DNA from: Bacillota bacterium
GTDB lineage: Bacteria; Bacillota; Limnochordia; Limnochordales; DUMU01
Direction: 5' to 3'
NCBI GenBank assembly: GCA_012839805.1
Contig: DUMU01000035.1
Location: 41,296 to 105,295, forward strand
DNA length: 64,000 nt
The position numbers were made by a program, and so were the translations under genes. Below the pieces are notes generated by a model that did not search any database, was not told where the DNA came from, and saw only the letters and a program-made list of their open reading frames with translations. Shown here piece after piece: positions 49,016 to 57,571 of the stretch; position 1 is the stretch's first letter; each line of letters opens with the position of its first letter.

Positions 49016-49726
49016 GTGACTCGTCCAAGCAAACGGCTACATTATCGACCGGCGGGTTTCATCCGGGGAGGAGCTCTGGCCGCATTCGTGTTTTTGACCG
49101 CCCTATCGAGCTTCCTGGGTGCTATCCCGCCCAGAGGCGTGCTCTTGGCCGCTTCGCCCCAGGACGCCCACCCACCGCCGGCCTATTATCGGGTTCAGCC
49201 GGGTGATACGTTAACCTCGATTGCCCGCCGTTTCGGTTTGAGTGTGTCCGACCTCGTGGCCTGGAATAGGATTCCCGATCCCGACTTCATCCGAGCCGGG
49301 GAGTTGCTGCTGCTGCATCCGGAAGCCCGTTGGGAGCCCTCCCGAGGAGAGCTCATTTGCCGGGCGAGCGAAGAAGAGATCGAGCTGCTGGCCCGTCTGG
49401 TACAGGCCGAAGCCGGAGCCGAGTCGTATCTCGGCCGCGTCGCGGTGGCCGCGGTGGTGGTCAACCGCGTGCGAAGCCCGCAGTTTCCCGATACGATCAA
49501 GGACGTGATCTACCAGCCGGGGCAGTTTCCTCCAGTCTTTTCGCCGGGCTTCTCGAATCTAGAGCCGGATCGCCTTTCGCGGCAGGCAGCACTGGCCGCT
49601 TTACAAGGTGAGGACCCCACCGGGGGAGCTCTCTACTTCTACAATCCACGCCTGGCAGTCAACCGGAGTTTCTGGGCCACGAGGACCGTTCTCGCCGAGA
49701 TAGGTAATCACCGCTTCGCCATCTGA
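49016..49726 (+). CDS. Secreted cell wall hydrolase: LysM plus SleB/CwlJ domain
   Basis: A 236-residue exported protein. It has a signal peptide (residues ~18-45), one LysM peptidoglycan-binding repeat (YYRVQPGDTLTSIARRFGLS, DLVAWNRI), and a C-terminal Hydrolase_2 domain typical of the spore-cortex lytic enzyme SleB. The domain shows LLARLVQAEAGAESYLGRVA, VAAVVVNRVRSPQFPDTIKD, DVIYQPGQF and DPTGGALYFYNP. The first Glu of QAEAGAE is the likely catalytic residue. Such enzymes cleave muramic-delta-lactam cortex during germination. A similar hydrolase follows directly. Start GTG 49016. Confidence 0.9.
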   Translation: MTRPSKRLHYRPAGFIRGGALAAFVFLTALSSFLGAIPPRGVLLAASPQDAHPPPAYYRVQPGDTLTSIARRFGLSVSDLVAWNRIPDPDFIRAGELLLLHPEARWEPSRGELICRASEEEIELLARLVQAEAGAESYLGRVAVAAVVVNRVRSPQFPDTIKDVIYQPGQFPPVFSPGFSNLEPDRLSRQAALAALQGEDPTGGALYFYNPRLAVNRSFWATRTVLAEIGNHRFAI

Positions 49727-49776
49727 CGGCACTCCACCCGACCGAGCTCCGTCTGCCGCGAGACGTTCGCCAACGG

Positions 49777-49806
49777 TTGCGGCGTGTAGGCGGAGTTTTG
49801 TATAAT
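49777..49806 (+). promoter_or_regulatory. Sigma-A-like promoter upstream of the second SleB-type gene
   Basis: TTGCGG (49777-49782), 18 bp, TATAAT (49801-49806). A CATACAAC sequence at 49864-49871 resembles a sigma-E -10, so the gene may have more than one promoter; this second site is tentative. Confidence 0.5.
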
Positions 49807-49917
49807 AATCGCGCATATTTTGAGGGTTGCTCGCCACCCGGAATTTTGTGGGTAACGGGGGGCCATACAACCGGCCCATACGACCTGCATAAGACCGTAC
49901 AGAGAGGAGGGATGACG

Positions 49918-50679
49918 GTGGCGATGCACTGGCTCAAGCAAAAGCTGGGGAGACGTACGCCCATACCCGCCCTGCTGCTCGTAGCAGTGACCTTGATGAC
50001 GGGAGCGTTCCCGAGCTTGCTTATCGAGGCCGCTCCGGCCGGTTCCCTGCCTGAGCTCTCGATGGCGAACCCGGGCACGATGATAAAGCCGGGAGTGGCC
50101 GGGCCAGAGATCGCCGGGCAACCGGCCGGGCAGGTCTCACCGCAAGTCGCGCCGGCCGCCCAGGCCGGCCAGGTTGGGAAGGCCGAGCGGGCTCGGCCAG
50201 ATGGCCCAGGCACTGGACATGCCGGGCGGGCCCGGACCAGCGGACAAGGCAGCGGGCGTGCCGGGCAGACCGGGCAGAGCGCCCCGACCAGGCAAACGCT
50301 TGCGGCGCCCGTTCGCGGCTCGCTTACTCCGGCGGAGTGGGAGCTTTTGGCGCGGGCGGTCCACGCCGAGGCTCGTGGTGAACCGCTGGCCGGCCAGGTG
50401 GCAGTTGCCGCCGTCATTTTGAACCGCCGCGACGACCCCCGCTTCCCCCGGCGGATCGATCAGATCATCTACCAACCGGGAGCGTTCGAGGCGGTGACCG
50501 ACGGGCAGATCAACTTGAAACCCGATGCCACCGCGTACCGGGCGGTGGCCCTGGCCTTGCGCGGCTGGGACCCCAGCGGGGGCGCGCTCTATTACTACAA
50601 CCCGGCCCGCACTTCCAACCGCTGGATCTGGAACCGCCCGGTCATAAAGGTGATTGGCCGTCACTGGTTCGCCCGGTGA
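49918..50679 (+). CDS. SleB-type spore cortex-lytic / cell wall hydrolase
   Basis: A second Hydrolase_2 protein. From GTG 49918 it has a signal peptide (TPIPALLLVAVTLMTGAFP), then ~90 residues of Gly/Ala/Pro/Gln linker in place of the usual PG_binding_1 domain, then the catalytic domain. That domain has LLARAVHAEARGEPLAGQVA, VAAVILNRRDDPRFPRRIDQ, IIYQPGAFEAVTDGQINLKP, DPSGGALYYYNPARTSN and the end PVIKVIGRHWFAR, which is closer to classical SleB than its upstream neighbour. GTG 49918 lies 7 nt after ggagg; ATG 49912 is too close to it and ATG 49924 is also possible. Confidence 0.9.
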   Translation: MAMHWLKQKLGRRTPIPALLLVAVTLMTGAFPSLLIEAAPAGSLPELSMANPGTMIKPGVAGPEIAGQPAGQVSPQVAPAAQAGQVGKAERARPDGPGTGHAGRARTSGQGSGRAGQTGQSAPTRQTLAAPVRGSLTPAEWELLARAVHAEARGEPLAGQVAVAAVILNRRDDPRFPRRIDQIIYQPGAFEAVTDGQINLKPDATAYRAVALALRGWDPSGGALYYYNPARTSNRWIWNRPVIKVIGRHWFAR

Positions 50680-50811
50680 CGGCTTCTTTTACAGGCGAAA
50701 GAAGCTGGCGTCGATTTCGGCCTGTTAACCCGCAGTTCCAAAAAGTTTTACATCAGCTGAAAGGAAGTCCTTCCTTGGTGGCGAATCCCATGCTCGGAGG
50801 GCCAGGATGGG

Positions 50812-52122
50812 ATGACTTCCCGGCAGGCTTTACGGCTGACTTCCCGCCATCGTCGCCTTTTCGAACTGCTGGCACGCCGGCCGGTGTGGACCAGGTGGGA
50901 ACTGGCACAGGTTACCGGTTGGAGCGCTGCCACCGTGTGGCAACTCAGCCGCGACCTGGTGAACGCCGGGCTGGTGAGAGTAGAAGGGCCAGGGCCATCG
51001 CGAGGTGGCCGCCGGCCCCTGCTCTTCTCCCTCGCCGGGGACGACGAGTACCTGGCGGTGGTTCGGGTCGGCGGCGCCGGCCGGCTCGAGCTGCGCTGGT
51101 ACAACATGGAGGGACGCAGGGGCGCTCCCTCTTGCGACCGGGTCGTGGTACCGGCCGAGGCCGCGGAAGTTCAGAAGGGTCTCGTCGCGACGCTGGCGCA
51201 CCTGGTCGACGCCCAGCGGTCCACCTTGCCACCGCCCGCCCGGGTGGTGGGAGTCGCCGTGATCTTACCCGGGCTGGTCGATCGTGAGGGTCGTCTCCTC
51301 TTTTCTTCTCCGCTGGGCCTAAGGGAGGTTCCGGTCGCGGCCGAGCTCGGTCGGCTGCTGCATCTACCCGTGGTGTGCGGTAACGACGTTGACCTGGCCG
51401 CGCTGGGGGAGAGCCGCTGGGGCGGGGCCCGGGCCGCGCGCCGGCTGCTCTACTTGTGGGCCGATCAGGGGATAGGCCTCGGCATGGTGTTCGACGGCGA
51501 GCTTTATCTGGGTAGCCGCAGCAGTGCCGGTGAGCTCGGTCATTTTACCGTTGATCCCTCGGGCGCACCTTGCCGGTGCGGGAACCGGGGTTGCCTGGGT
51601 ATGACCGCTTCCGAGCCGGGTCTGGTTGGCCAGGCTTCCCGGCTGGTCTGGGTGGACCAGCAGACCGAGCTGCGGCGCCTCACGGGTGGCGATCTGAACC
51701 GGGTTAGCCTCGCCCAGCTGGCGCAGGCGGTTGCGGCCGGAGACCACCTGGCCGGACAGGTGGTGGATCAGGCCCTCGACCACCTGGGACTCGCTCTGGC
51801 CAACCTGGTGAACCTCCTGGGTCCTGATCTCATCCTGGTTGCCGGAAGCGTGTTCTGGATGGACCCGGAGCGAGTCCTGCATCGGCTTCAGGAGGCGGTG
51901 GACTCCCACAGCCTTCCGTTCTTCCGGGAAGGAGTCCGGCTTGAACCCGCCCCCCTGGGAGAAGAGGCCCGTTTTCTGGGGGCGGTCTCCCTCTTCCGGG
52001 AACAGCTGGCAGGGGCGCTCTGGTCGGCCCTGACGGCGACGGGCGGGAAAGGGGAAGGAGGCAAGGAGGTCGGTGATGAGGTGGTTCGGGTGGTTAGGGG
52101 GGACTTTTTTGCTGATCAGTAG
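50812..52122 (+). CDS. ROK family transcriptional regulator
   Basis: A 436-residue NagC/XylR-type repressor. The N-terminal helix-turn-helix (RRLFELLARRPVWTRWELAQ, SAATVWQLSRDLVNAGLV) is followed by a ROK sugar-kinase-like domain. The zinc/ROK signature is AGELGHFTVDPSGAPCRCGN, then RGCLGMTAS. Glycine-rich ATP-site remnants (GVAVILPGLVDREGRLLF) lack a clear kinase DTGG, so it is probably a regulator rather than a kinase. It heads a run of secreted-protein genes and overlaps the next by 47 nt. Its effector is likely a sugar or sugar phosphate (family inference). The last ~30 residues are unconserved. Confidence 0.88.
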   Translation: MTSRQALRLTSRHRRLFELLARRPVWTRWELAQVTGWSAATVWQLSRDLVNAGLVRVEGPGPSRGGRRPLLFSLAGDDEYLAVVRVGGAGRLELRWYNMEGRRGAPSCDRVVVPAEAAEVQKGLVATLAHLVDAQRSTLPPPARVVGVAVILPGLVDREGRLLFSSPLGLREVPVAAELGRLLHLPVVCGNDVDLAALGESRWGGARAARRLLYLWADQGIGLGMVFDGELYLGSRSSAGELGHFTVDPSGAPCRCGNRGCLGMTASEPGLVGQASRLVWVDQQTELRRLTGGDLNRVSLAQLAQAVAAGDHLAGQVVDQALDHLGLALANLVNLLGPDLILVAGSVFWMDPERVLHRLQEAVDSHSLPFFREGVRLEPAPLGEEARFLGAVSLFREQLAGALWSALTATGGKGEGGKEVGDEVVRVVRGDFFADQ

Positions 52123-52945
52123 CATTGGTGGGAACGGGCTGGCCCCGGCCATGGCGGCCAGCGCGGCGGGGGTCGAGCCGGCAGGCGAAGGGGTCATTAG
52201 GGTACGGGTGATGACGCTCAACATTCACCACGGGGAGGGGCTCGACGGGCGGGTCGACCTCGCTCGCCTCGCCGAGTTGATTCGGCACTGGCAGCCCGAC
52301 CTGGTCGGGCTTCAGGAGGTGGACCGAAACTGGGGGGCTCGTTCGAACTTCCAGGACCAGGCGGCCTGGCTTGCTGCTGAACTAGGCATGCAGTACGCGT
52401 TCGCTCCCGCCCTGCGGCGGCCGAGCCTCCTGGGAGCGGAAGCGGGGTTCGGGAACGCTTTGCTCTCCCGCTATCCCCTGCTGGAGAGCCGGGTGGTGAC
52501 ATTGCCCCGGCAGGGAACCCGGGAGGATCGCAGCCTCCTTATCGCTCAGGTGAAACTCCCCGGGCAGGTGGTACAGGTCGGCGTCACCCACCTCGGGCTC
52601 AGCCGCGAAGAGCGGCTCGGGCACGTTCGTATCATCCTGGACGAACTGAAGCGAGCGAACCTGCCCACGGTGCTCATGGGTGACTGGAATGACCGTCCCG
52701 ATTCTCCCGAAGTGGTGGCCGTGACCTTACACCTGCAAGATGTGGTGGCGGCCATCGGCCAGTCTGAAGCGCGAGAACAGGCGACCTTCCGGTACGATTC
52801 ACCGGACGGCCGGCCCAATGTACGGATCGACTACATCTTCGTATCCGGTGATTTCCAGGTCGAAGCGGTGCAGACCGTAGAGACCGGTGTTTCCGACCAT
52901 CTACCGGTGGTGGCGGATCTCGTCTGGCCCCGGAAACGGAGGTGA
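52076..52945 (+). CDS. Secreted endonuclease/exonuclease/phosphatase-fold hydrolase
   Basis: A 289-residue exported enzyme. A signal peptide (residues ~1-30) is followed by the EEP fold: RVMTLNIHHGEGLDGRVDL, DLVGLQEVDRNWG (metal Glu), VGVTHLGLS (His), LMGDWNDRPDSPEV (Asp/Asn), RIDYIFVSGDF and the terminal SDHLPVVADL (Asp-His). The family includes DNases, sphingomyelinases and inositol polyphosphate phosphatases, so the substrate is a phosphodiester or phosphomonoester that cannot be specified. ATG 52076 follows aaggaggtcg. The ROK regulator upstream overlaps it by 47 nt. Confidence 0.88.
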   Translation: MRWFGWLGGTFLLISSIGGNGLAPAMAASAAGVEPAGEGVIRVRVMTLNIHHGEGLDGRVDLARLAELIRHWQPDLVGLQEVDRNWGARSNFQDQAAWLAAELGMQYAFAPALRRPSLLGAEAGFGNALLSRYPLLESRVVTLPRQGTREDRSLLIAQVKLPGQVVQVGVTHLGLSREERLGHVRIILDELKRANLPTVLMGDWNDRPDSPEVVAVTLHLQDVVAAIGQSEAREQATFRYDSPDGRPNVRIDYIFVSGDFQVEAVQTVETGVSDHLPVVADLVWPRKRR

Positions 52946-53017
52946 GAGGTAAAAAGGCGTGCGATTTCGTTGTAAAGGTCAGGTGCTGGATCTTGGTGCA
53001 AAGGAGGCACGGGGTTC

Positions 53018-54343
53018 ATGAAGACCGGAGGCTCAGTCGACAGAGTTAACCGGATGGGCTCACTTCGCCGGATGGCCGTTCGAGTGGCTTTGGCTGTCAC
53101 GCTGGCTCTGAGTGCCGGTATCGCCGGGCTGATCCCGGCTACGGCTGCCGCGGGTACAGCTCAACCCATCGTGATCGAGCACTGGCAGCATTCGTCGCCG
53201 GGCCGGAATGTGGTCATCCAGCAGCTGGCAGAGGAGTTCAACAAGCGGAACCCGGACGTGCAGGTCAAGGTTCAGATATATGAGCTGGGAGAGTTTGTCA
53301 CCAAGATTACTACCGCGTTGGCTACCAACCTCGGGCCGGATACGTTCCAGGTCCGTTCGGGCGAAGTCCGCGTTTTCCAGGCGGCCGGAGCTCTTCAACC
53401 ACTGGATGAGAAGCAGATTACCGCGGAACAGATTGAACAAGAGTTCGTACCAGCACCTTTGTATCACTTCAAGCACGGCGGCAAGTATTACGCGCTGCCC
53501 GTAGATGCGCAGACGGTCGTGCTTTTTTACAACACCAAAGTGTTCGAAGAAGCCGGGCTCGATTCCCGCCGGCCGCCCCAGACCTGGGACCAGGTGGTGG
53601 AGTACGCGAAAAAGCTCGTGAAGATCGATGCGGCCGGCCAGATGCGGATCCAGGGCGCTGCCACCGGCGGCTATGGGCCGGTTTTGGCCACGTTCATGAT
53701 CCAGGCCGGAGCGTCCCTTTGGAACAAGGAAAAGGACCTCCCGGACTTCACCGGACCGGCCGTGGAAAAGGGCTTTCAGTTCGCGCTGGACCTGGTGATG
53801 CGCCACAAGGTGGAGGATCCCGGAGCGAACCGCTGGTCGGCTTTCCGGAAGGATGCACTGGGTATGGTTTGGGCCCACCCCGCCATGATCGGTAGCTTCC
53901 GGGCCGACAAGCCGACGCCCGAATTCTCGGTTACCGAAGCCCCGGCGGCGGTGGCAGGAGGGAGTCGCGCTTCCCTCATGACCAACTGGGGGCTGGTTAT
54001 CGCCAAGAAAGCGCCCCGGGAGGCGGCAACCCGCTGGATACGGTTCGTTACCTCCCCGGAAGCTCAACGCCTGTATTTCAGTTACGTGGGTGAACTGCCT
54101 ACCCGCCTGGCGGTCCTCGACCAGGTGGACGTGGTGAAAGATCCCCTCTACCGGCCGGTGGTCAGCTCCGTCAAAGTGGCAGTGCCCACTCCTTGGGTCA
54201 CCACGCGGCTCTGGGATGAGTTGCTGCGCAAGGCCTATCAGCTGGTGACCCAGGTCGGCCAGTCACCGGCTTCCGCCCTCAGCTGGCTGCAGGAGGAGGC
54301 AGTGAAGGCCGAGTTGCAGGACCGGGCCAAGGCGAAGATGTGA
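53018..54343 (+). CDS. ABC transporter extracellular solute-binding protein (copy 1)
   Basis: A family 1 (carbohydrate-type) substrate-binding protein of 441 residues. It has an N-terminal signal segment (MAVRVALAVTLALSAGIAGL, with a likely SPase I site near TAAAG). The mature domain starts IVIEHWQHSSPGRNVVIQQL, then AEEFNKRNPDVQVKVQIYE, with LPVDAQTVVLFYNTKVFEEA and WDQVVEYAKKLV later. No lipobox cysteine is present, unusual for a Gram-positive binding protein. No permease or ATPase gene lies nearby. The next gene is a close paralog, so the pair arose by tandem duplication. The ligand is probably a sugar or sugar-phosphate (family inference). Ribosome binding site aaaggagg. Confidence 0.88.
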   Translation: MKTGGSVDRVNRMGSLRRMAVRVALAVTLALSAGIAGLIPATAAAGTAQPIVIEHWQHSSPGRNVVIQQLAEEFNKRNPDVQVKVQIYELGEFVTKITTALATNLGPDTFQVRSGEVRVFQAAGALQPLDEKQITAEQIEQEFVPAPLYHFKHGGKYYALPVDAQTVVLFYNTKVFEEAGLDSRRPPQTWDQVVEYAKKLVKIDAAGQMRIQGAATGGYGPVLATFMIQAGASLWNKEKDLPDFTGPAVEKGFQFALDLVMRHKVEDPGANRWSAFRKDALGMVWAHPAMIGSFRADKPTPEFSVTEAPAAVAGGSRASLMTNWGLVIAKKAPREAATRWIRFVTSPEAQRLYFSYVGELPTRLAVLDQVDVVKDPLYRPVVSSVKVAVPTPWVTTRLWDELLRKAYQLVTQVGQSPASALSWLQEEAVKAELQDRAKAKM

Positions 54344-54433
54344 GGACGCATTGCTGCCCCAGTTTGTCACCGTTTTCCCGGGGAAGCTCACGCCCTGAGC
54401 CGGAGAGCGGAAGAGGTGCAAGGAGGTGCCGGC

Positions 54434-55723
54434 ATGCGAACAGGTCGTTCAGATACTATGGTTGGGCTGGTGGCTCTGGTAGGGGTGTTCTCTCTGGCGG
54501 CAGCAACGGCGGGGCTGACCTCGGCTGCCGCTCCTTCGAAGGCCCCGGTCCTGATCGTGCACTGGCAGCATTCGTCACCAGGTAAGGATGCGGTCATCCG
54601 GCAGCTCGCCGAGGAGTTCAACCAGCGTAACCAGGACGTGCAGGTCCGGGTAGAAACCTATGAACTGGGAGAGTATGTCACCAAAGTCACTACCGCGCTG
54701 GCGACCAATCTCGGACCGGACACCTTCACCGTTCGTTGCGGCGACGTACGGGCATACCAGGCCGCGGGGGCGCTCCAGCCGCTGGATGAAAAGCAGATCA
54801 ACACGGAGGAGATCGATCGCGACTTCGTGCCGGCGGTTCTGTACCACTTCAAGCACGGGGGCAAATACTACGCCCTACCCACGAGCGCGCAGACGGTGGT
54901 TTTCTTCTGTAACACCCGAGTGTTCCAAGAAGCCGGGCTTGACCCGGCTCGACCTCCACAAACCTGGGATCAGGTCGTGGAGTACGGGAAAAAAGTAGTG
55001 AAGACGGACGCGGCCGGTCAAATGAAGATCCAGGGCGCCGCCACGGGCGGGTACGGTCCGGTCCTTTCCACGCTCATGATTCAAGCCGGCGCATCCCTTT
55101 GGAACAAAGAAAAGGATCTCCCCGACTTCACCAGCCCGGCAGCGGCCAAAGGCCTGCAGTTCGCCCTAGACCTGGTGATGCGCCATAAGATTGAAGACCC
55201 CAGCGTAAGCCGGTGGACGGCCTTCCGGCAAGATGCGTTGGGTATGGTTTGGGCGCACCCGGGTATGATCGGGAGTTTCCGAGCGAGCAAACCAACGCCG
55301 GAGTTTCTCGTCACCGAGAGCCCGGCGCCGGTGCCAGGCGGGAGCCGAGCTTCCCTCATGACCAATTGGGGGCTGGCCATCGCGGCGAAAGCACCACGCG
55401 AGGCAGCCACCCGTTGGCTCAAGTTCATAACTTCGCCGGAGGCTCAGCTCCTTCACTTTAGCCGTCTTGGAGAACTACCTACTCGCTTTGCTGTCCTCGA
55501 CCAGGTGGACGTGGTGAAAGATCCCCTCTACCGGCCGGTGGTCAACTCGGTCAAGGTCGCGGTACCTACTCCCTGGGTCTCTTCCCAGCTCTGGGATAGT
55601 CTACCGCGTGCAGCCTATATGCTCGTACTCGTGGACGGTCAGTCACCGGCTTCCGCCCTCAGCTGGTTGCAGGAGGAGGCAGTGAAAGCCGAGTTGCAAG
55701 ACCGGGCCAAAGCGAAGATGTAG
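54434..55723 (+). CDS. ABC transporter extracellular solute-binding protein (copy 2)
   Basis: A paralog of the preceding gene (429 residues from ATG 54434, which has a strong aaggaggtg site). Mature sequence begins VLIVHWQHSSPGKDAVIRQL and stays collinear with copy 1 to the shared end ELQDRAKAKM. A stretch of about 52 nt (54113-54164 in copy 1, 55493-55544 here) is identical at the DNA level, and the last ~85 nt are nearly so. The signal peptide ends GLTSAAAPSK and again lacks a lipobox cysteine. Ligand-contact positions differ mildly (for example Cys instead of Tyr in the VVFFCNTRVF strand), so the two may bind related but different ligands. Confidence 0.88.
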   Translation: MRTGRSDTMVGLVALVGVFSLAAATAGLTSAAAPSKAPVLIVHWQHSSPGKDAVIRQLAEEFNQRNQDVQVRVETYELGEYVTKVTTALATNLGPDTFTVRCGDVRAYQAAGALQPLDEKQINTEEIDRDFVPAVLYHFKHGGKYYALPTSAQTVVFFCNTRVFQEAGLDPARPPQTWDQVVEYGKKVVKTDAAGQMKIQGAATGGYGPVLSTLMIQAGASLWNKEKDLPDFTSPAAAKGLQFALDLVMRHKIEDPSVSRWTAFRQDALGMVWAHPGMIGSFRASKPTPEFLVTESPAPVPGGSRASLMTNWGLAIAAKAPREAATRWLKFITSPEAQLLHFSRLGELPTRFAVLDQVDVVKDPLYRPVVNSVKVAVPTPWVSSQLWDSLPRAAYMLVLVDGQSPASALSWLQEEAVKAELQDRAKAKM

Positions 55724-55765
55724 GGACGCGGCGGCCAGGGGTCGCCGGGACCGGGGGGGACGCAC

Positions 55766-57469
55766 ATGGACCCTAAAAGGGGCGAGCGGCTGAGAGTTAC
55801 GAGAGCGTTTCTCATATTCGTACTGGCAATAGCTGCGGCAGGCGTGCGCGCGTACGGAGTGCAGGCGGGCGGGCCGGTGGACTTCAGCCCCCGGCCCGAG
55901 CATGTGGTCATGATCATGCTCGACGGTTTCCGGCCCGATTACCTGATTATGTACGACGCTCCCATCCTGCGGGACATGGTACGAGACGGGGCCTGGGTGG
56001 CCGAGGCCAAGGGGGTCTTCCCCTCGATGACCACTCCCAACCAGACGAGCTTCGTTACCGGGGCTTATCCGGCTACCCACGGCATTCCCAACAACGGCCA
56101 GTTTGACCGGTCCACCCGGCACATGAAGCCGGGGCCGCTGCGGGAGAACCGGGCGGCCACCATTGCCGAAATCCTGGCTGCCGCCGGCAAGTCCAGTATC
56201 GCGGTAAACCATTTCATGCTGGAAAACCGGGGTGTGGACATTTACGTGAACGGCGACATCCAGGTGGCCTGTGCTTTACTGGAAAGTCGCCGCCCCGCCC
56301 TCCTGGTTTATTATCAGGCGCTGACCGATTCCGTAGGGCATCAATACGGGCCGTTCTCGGAGGAGATGCGGGCGGCCGTCGCCCGGGTGGACCGGGAGAT
56401 CGGCAGCCTCCGGGAGGCAGCACAACGGGCAGGGATTCTGGAGCGCACGCTCTTCGTCATTGCCTCCGACCACGGCATGAGCCTCAACGACGGAGCCGGC
56501 CTCTCACCCGGCATCGGGGAGACCCTGACCCGGGCCGGGTTTACGTATACGCAAGACGAGCGGGCGCTGAAAGAGGATACCGACATCTTCTGGCTACAGT
56601 ACGGCAGCGCGTTTCTCTACCTCCTGCCGGGCCGCTTCACCGCCGATCGCTATGAGCAACTCTTGCAGGTACTGCGCGCCCTACCGCATGCCATGGTGCT
56701 CGACCGGGAAACGCTCCGGCGCGATTACCGCGTGGATCCGGAGGCGCTGGGCGACGTCGTGGTCGTGCCCGAGGAAGGGTATGCCATCGCGGGAGGTTCA
56801 GGGAGCGGCGGGCTTCACGGTCGCCCGGCCGAGAGCCGGATTTTCCTGCTATTCAGCGGGGTTGGGGTCAAGGCAGGAACTGTATGGCCCCGGGCGAGCA
56901 TCGTGGACGTGGTCCCGACCGTCCTCGCACTCCTGGGAGTAGACCCTCCCTGGCCGTCCACGGTGGAGGGCCGGGTGCTATCCGGGATTCTGGCGCGACC
57001 GGTGTGGAAGGACGAGCTGCGGGGGGCCGAAGGTGACCTGATCCCGGTGGACATAGCGGCGAGCGGGTACTACGCGGTGAATTACCCCTCCTTGGCCGCC
57101 GACGGGAAGCTCGGGACCTTCTGGGTCTCCACGGTCTTCCCGAGCCCGGATGGGTACCAGCCGCAATTCCTCGCGTTCGACCTGGGGGAGATTCGACCGA
57201 TCCGCAGGGTGGAGCTGGTCGCTCGCAACTACCAGGACCCGGTTGGTCCCAAGGCTTTCGAAGTCTGGGTGGGGCCTGGCCCCGAGGCGCTAGAACGGGT
57301 GGCCGCCGGCGACCTGCCGCCGTTGACCCGGGGGCAGGCGTATTCCATCACGTTGCCCCAGGCGGTGGAGGCACGGGTGGTAAAACTGGTTTTCCCGTCG
57401 GCCTACACCCGGTTCGTCCAGATAGCCGAGATCAGGTTTTGGAGCGGCGGAGGCGCTGCCAACGAGTAA
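55766..57469 (+). CDS. Secreted type I phosphodiesterase (alkaline phosphatase superfamily) with discoidin-like C-terminus
   Basis: A 567-residue exported protein. The signal helix (RAFLIFVLAIAAAGVRAYG) is followed by a phosphodiesterase/nucleotide pyrophosphatase domain. Motifs are VVMIMLDGFRPDYL (metal Asp), nucleophile Thr89 in FPSMTTPNQTSFVTGAYP, YYQALTDSVGHQYGP (Asp/His), ASDHGMSLNDGAG and LHGRPAESRIFLLFSG. Residues ~430-560 look like an F5/8 type C (discoidin) carbohydrate- or lipid-binding module (AADGKLGTFWVSTVF, LAFDLGEIRPIRRVELVARN, YTRFVQIAEIRFW). It probably cleaves nucleotides or glycerophosphodiesters outside the cell, in line with the nearby binding proteins (inference). Confidence 0.86.
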   Translation: MDPKRGERLRVTRAFLIFVLAIAAAGVRAYGVQAGGPVDFSPRPEHVVMIMLDGFRPDYLIMYDAPILRDMVRDGAWVAEAKGVFPSMTTPNQTSFVTGAYPATHGIPNNGQFDRSTRHMKPGPLRENRAATIAEILAAAGKSSIAVNHFMLENRGVDIYVNGDIQVACALLESRRPALLVYYQALTDSVGHQYGPFSEEMRAAVARVDREIGSLREAAQRAGILERTLFVIASDHGMSLNDGAGLSPGIGETLTRAGFTYTQDERALKEDTDIFWLQYGSAFLYLLPGRFTADRYEQLLQVLRALPHAMVLDRETLRRDYRVDPEALGDVVVVPEEGYAIAGGSGSGGLHGRPAESRIFLLFSGVGVKAGTVWPRASIVDVVPTVLALLGVDPPWPSTVEGRVLSGILARPVWKDELRGAEGDLIPVDIAASGYYAVNYPSLAADGKLGTFWVSTVFPSPDGYQPQFLAFDLGEIRPIRRVELVARNYQDPVGPKAFEVWVGPGPEALERVAAGDLPPLTRGQAYSITLPQAVEARVVKLVFPSAYTRFVQIAEIRFWSGGGAANE

Positions 57470-57571
57470 GGAACGGACAACACCGGGGGAGGTGATGCGG
57501 GGCGTTCACCGGTGTTCGCGTGGTGCTGGCAAGGGGTGAGTCCAAATACGGGAAGAAGGGGAGGGCTTGTC

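Noticed and set aside
49864..49871. Sigma-E promoter for the second SleB-type gene
   Set aside because: The CATACAAC -10 is attractive, but the best -35 (GAATTTT) is spaced 16 bp away, longer than usual; left as a note only.
48868..50790. Shared 14-mer GGTGGCGAATCCCA near 48869 and 50777 as a regulatory repeat
   Set aside because: Only two copies, different flanks and no palindromic structure; may be chance.
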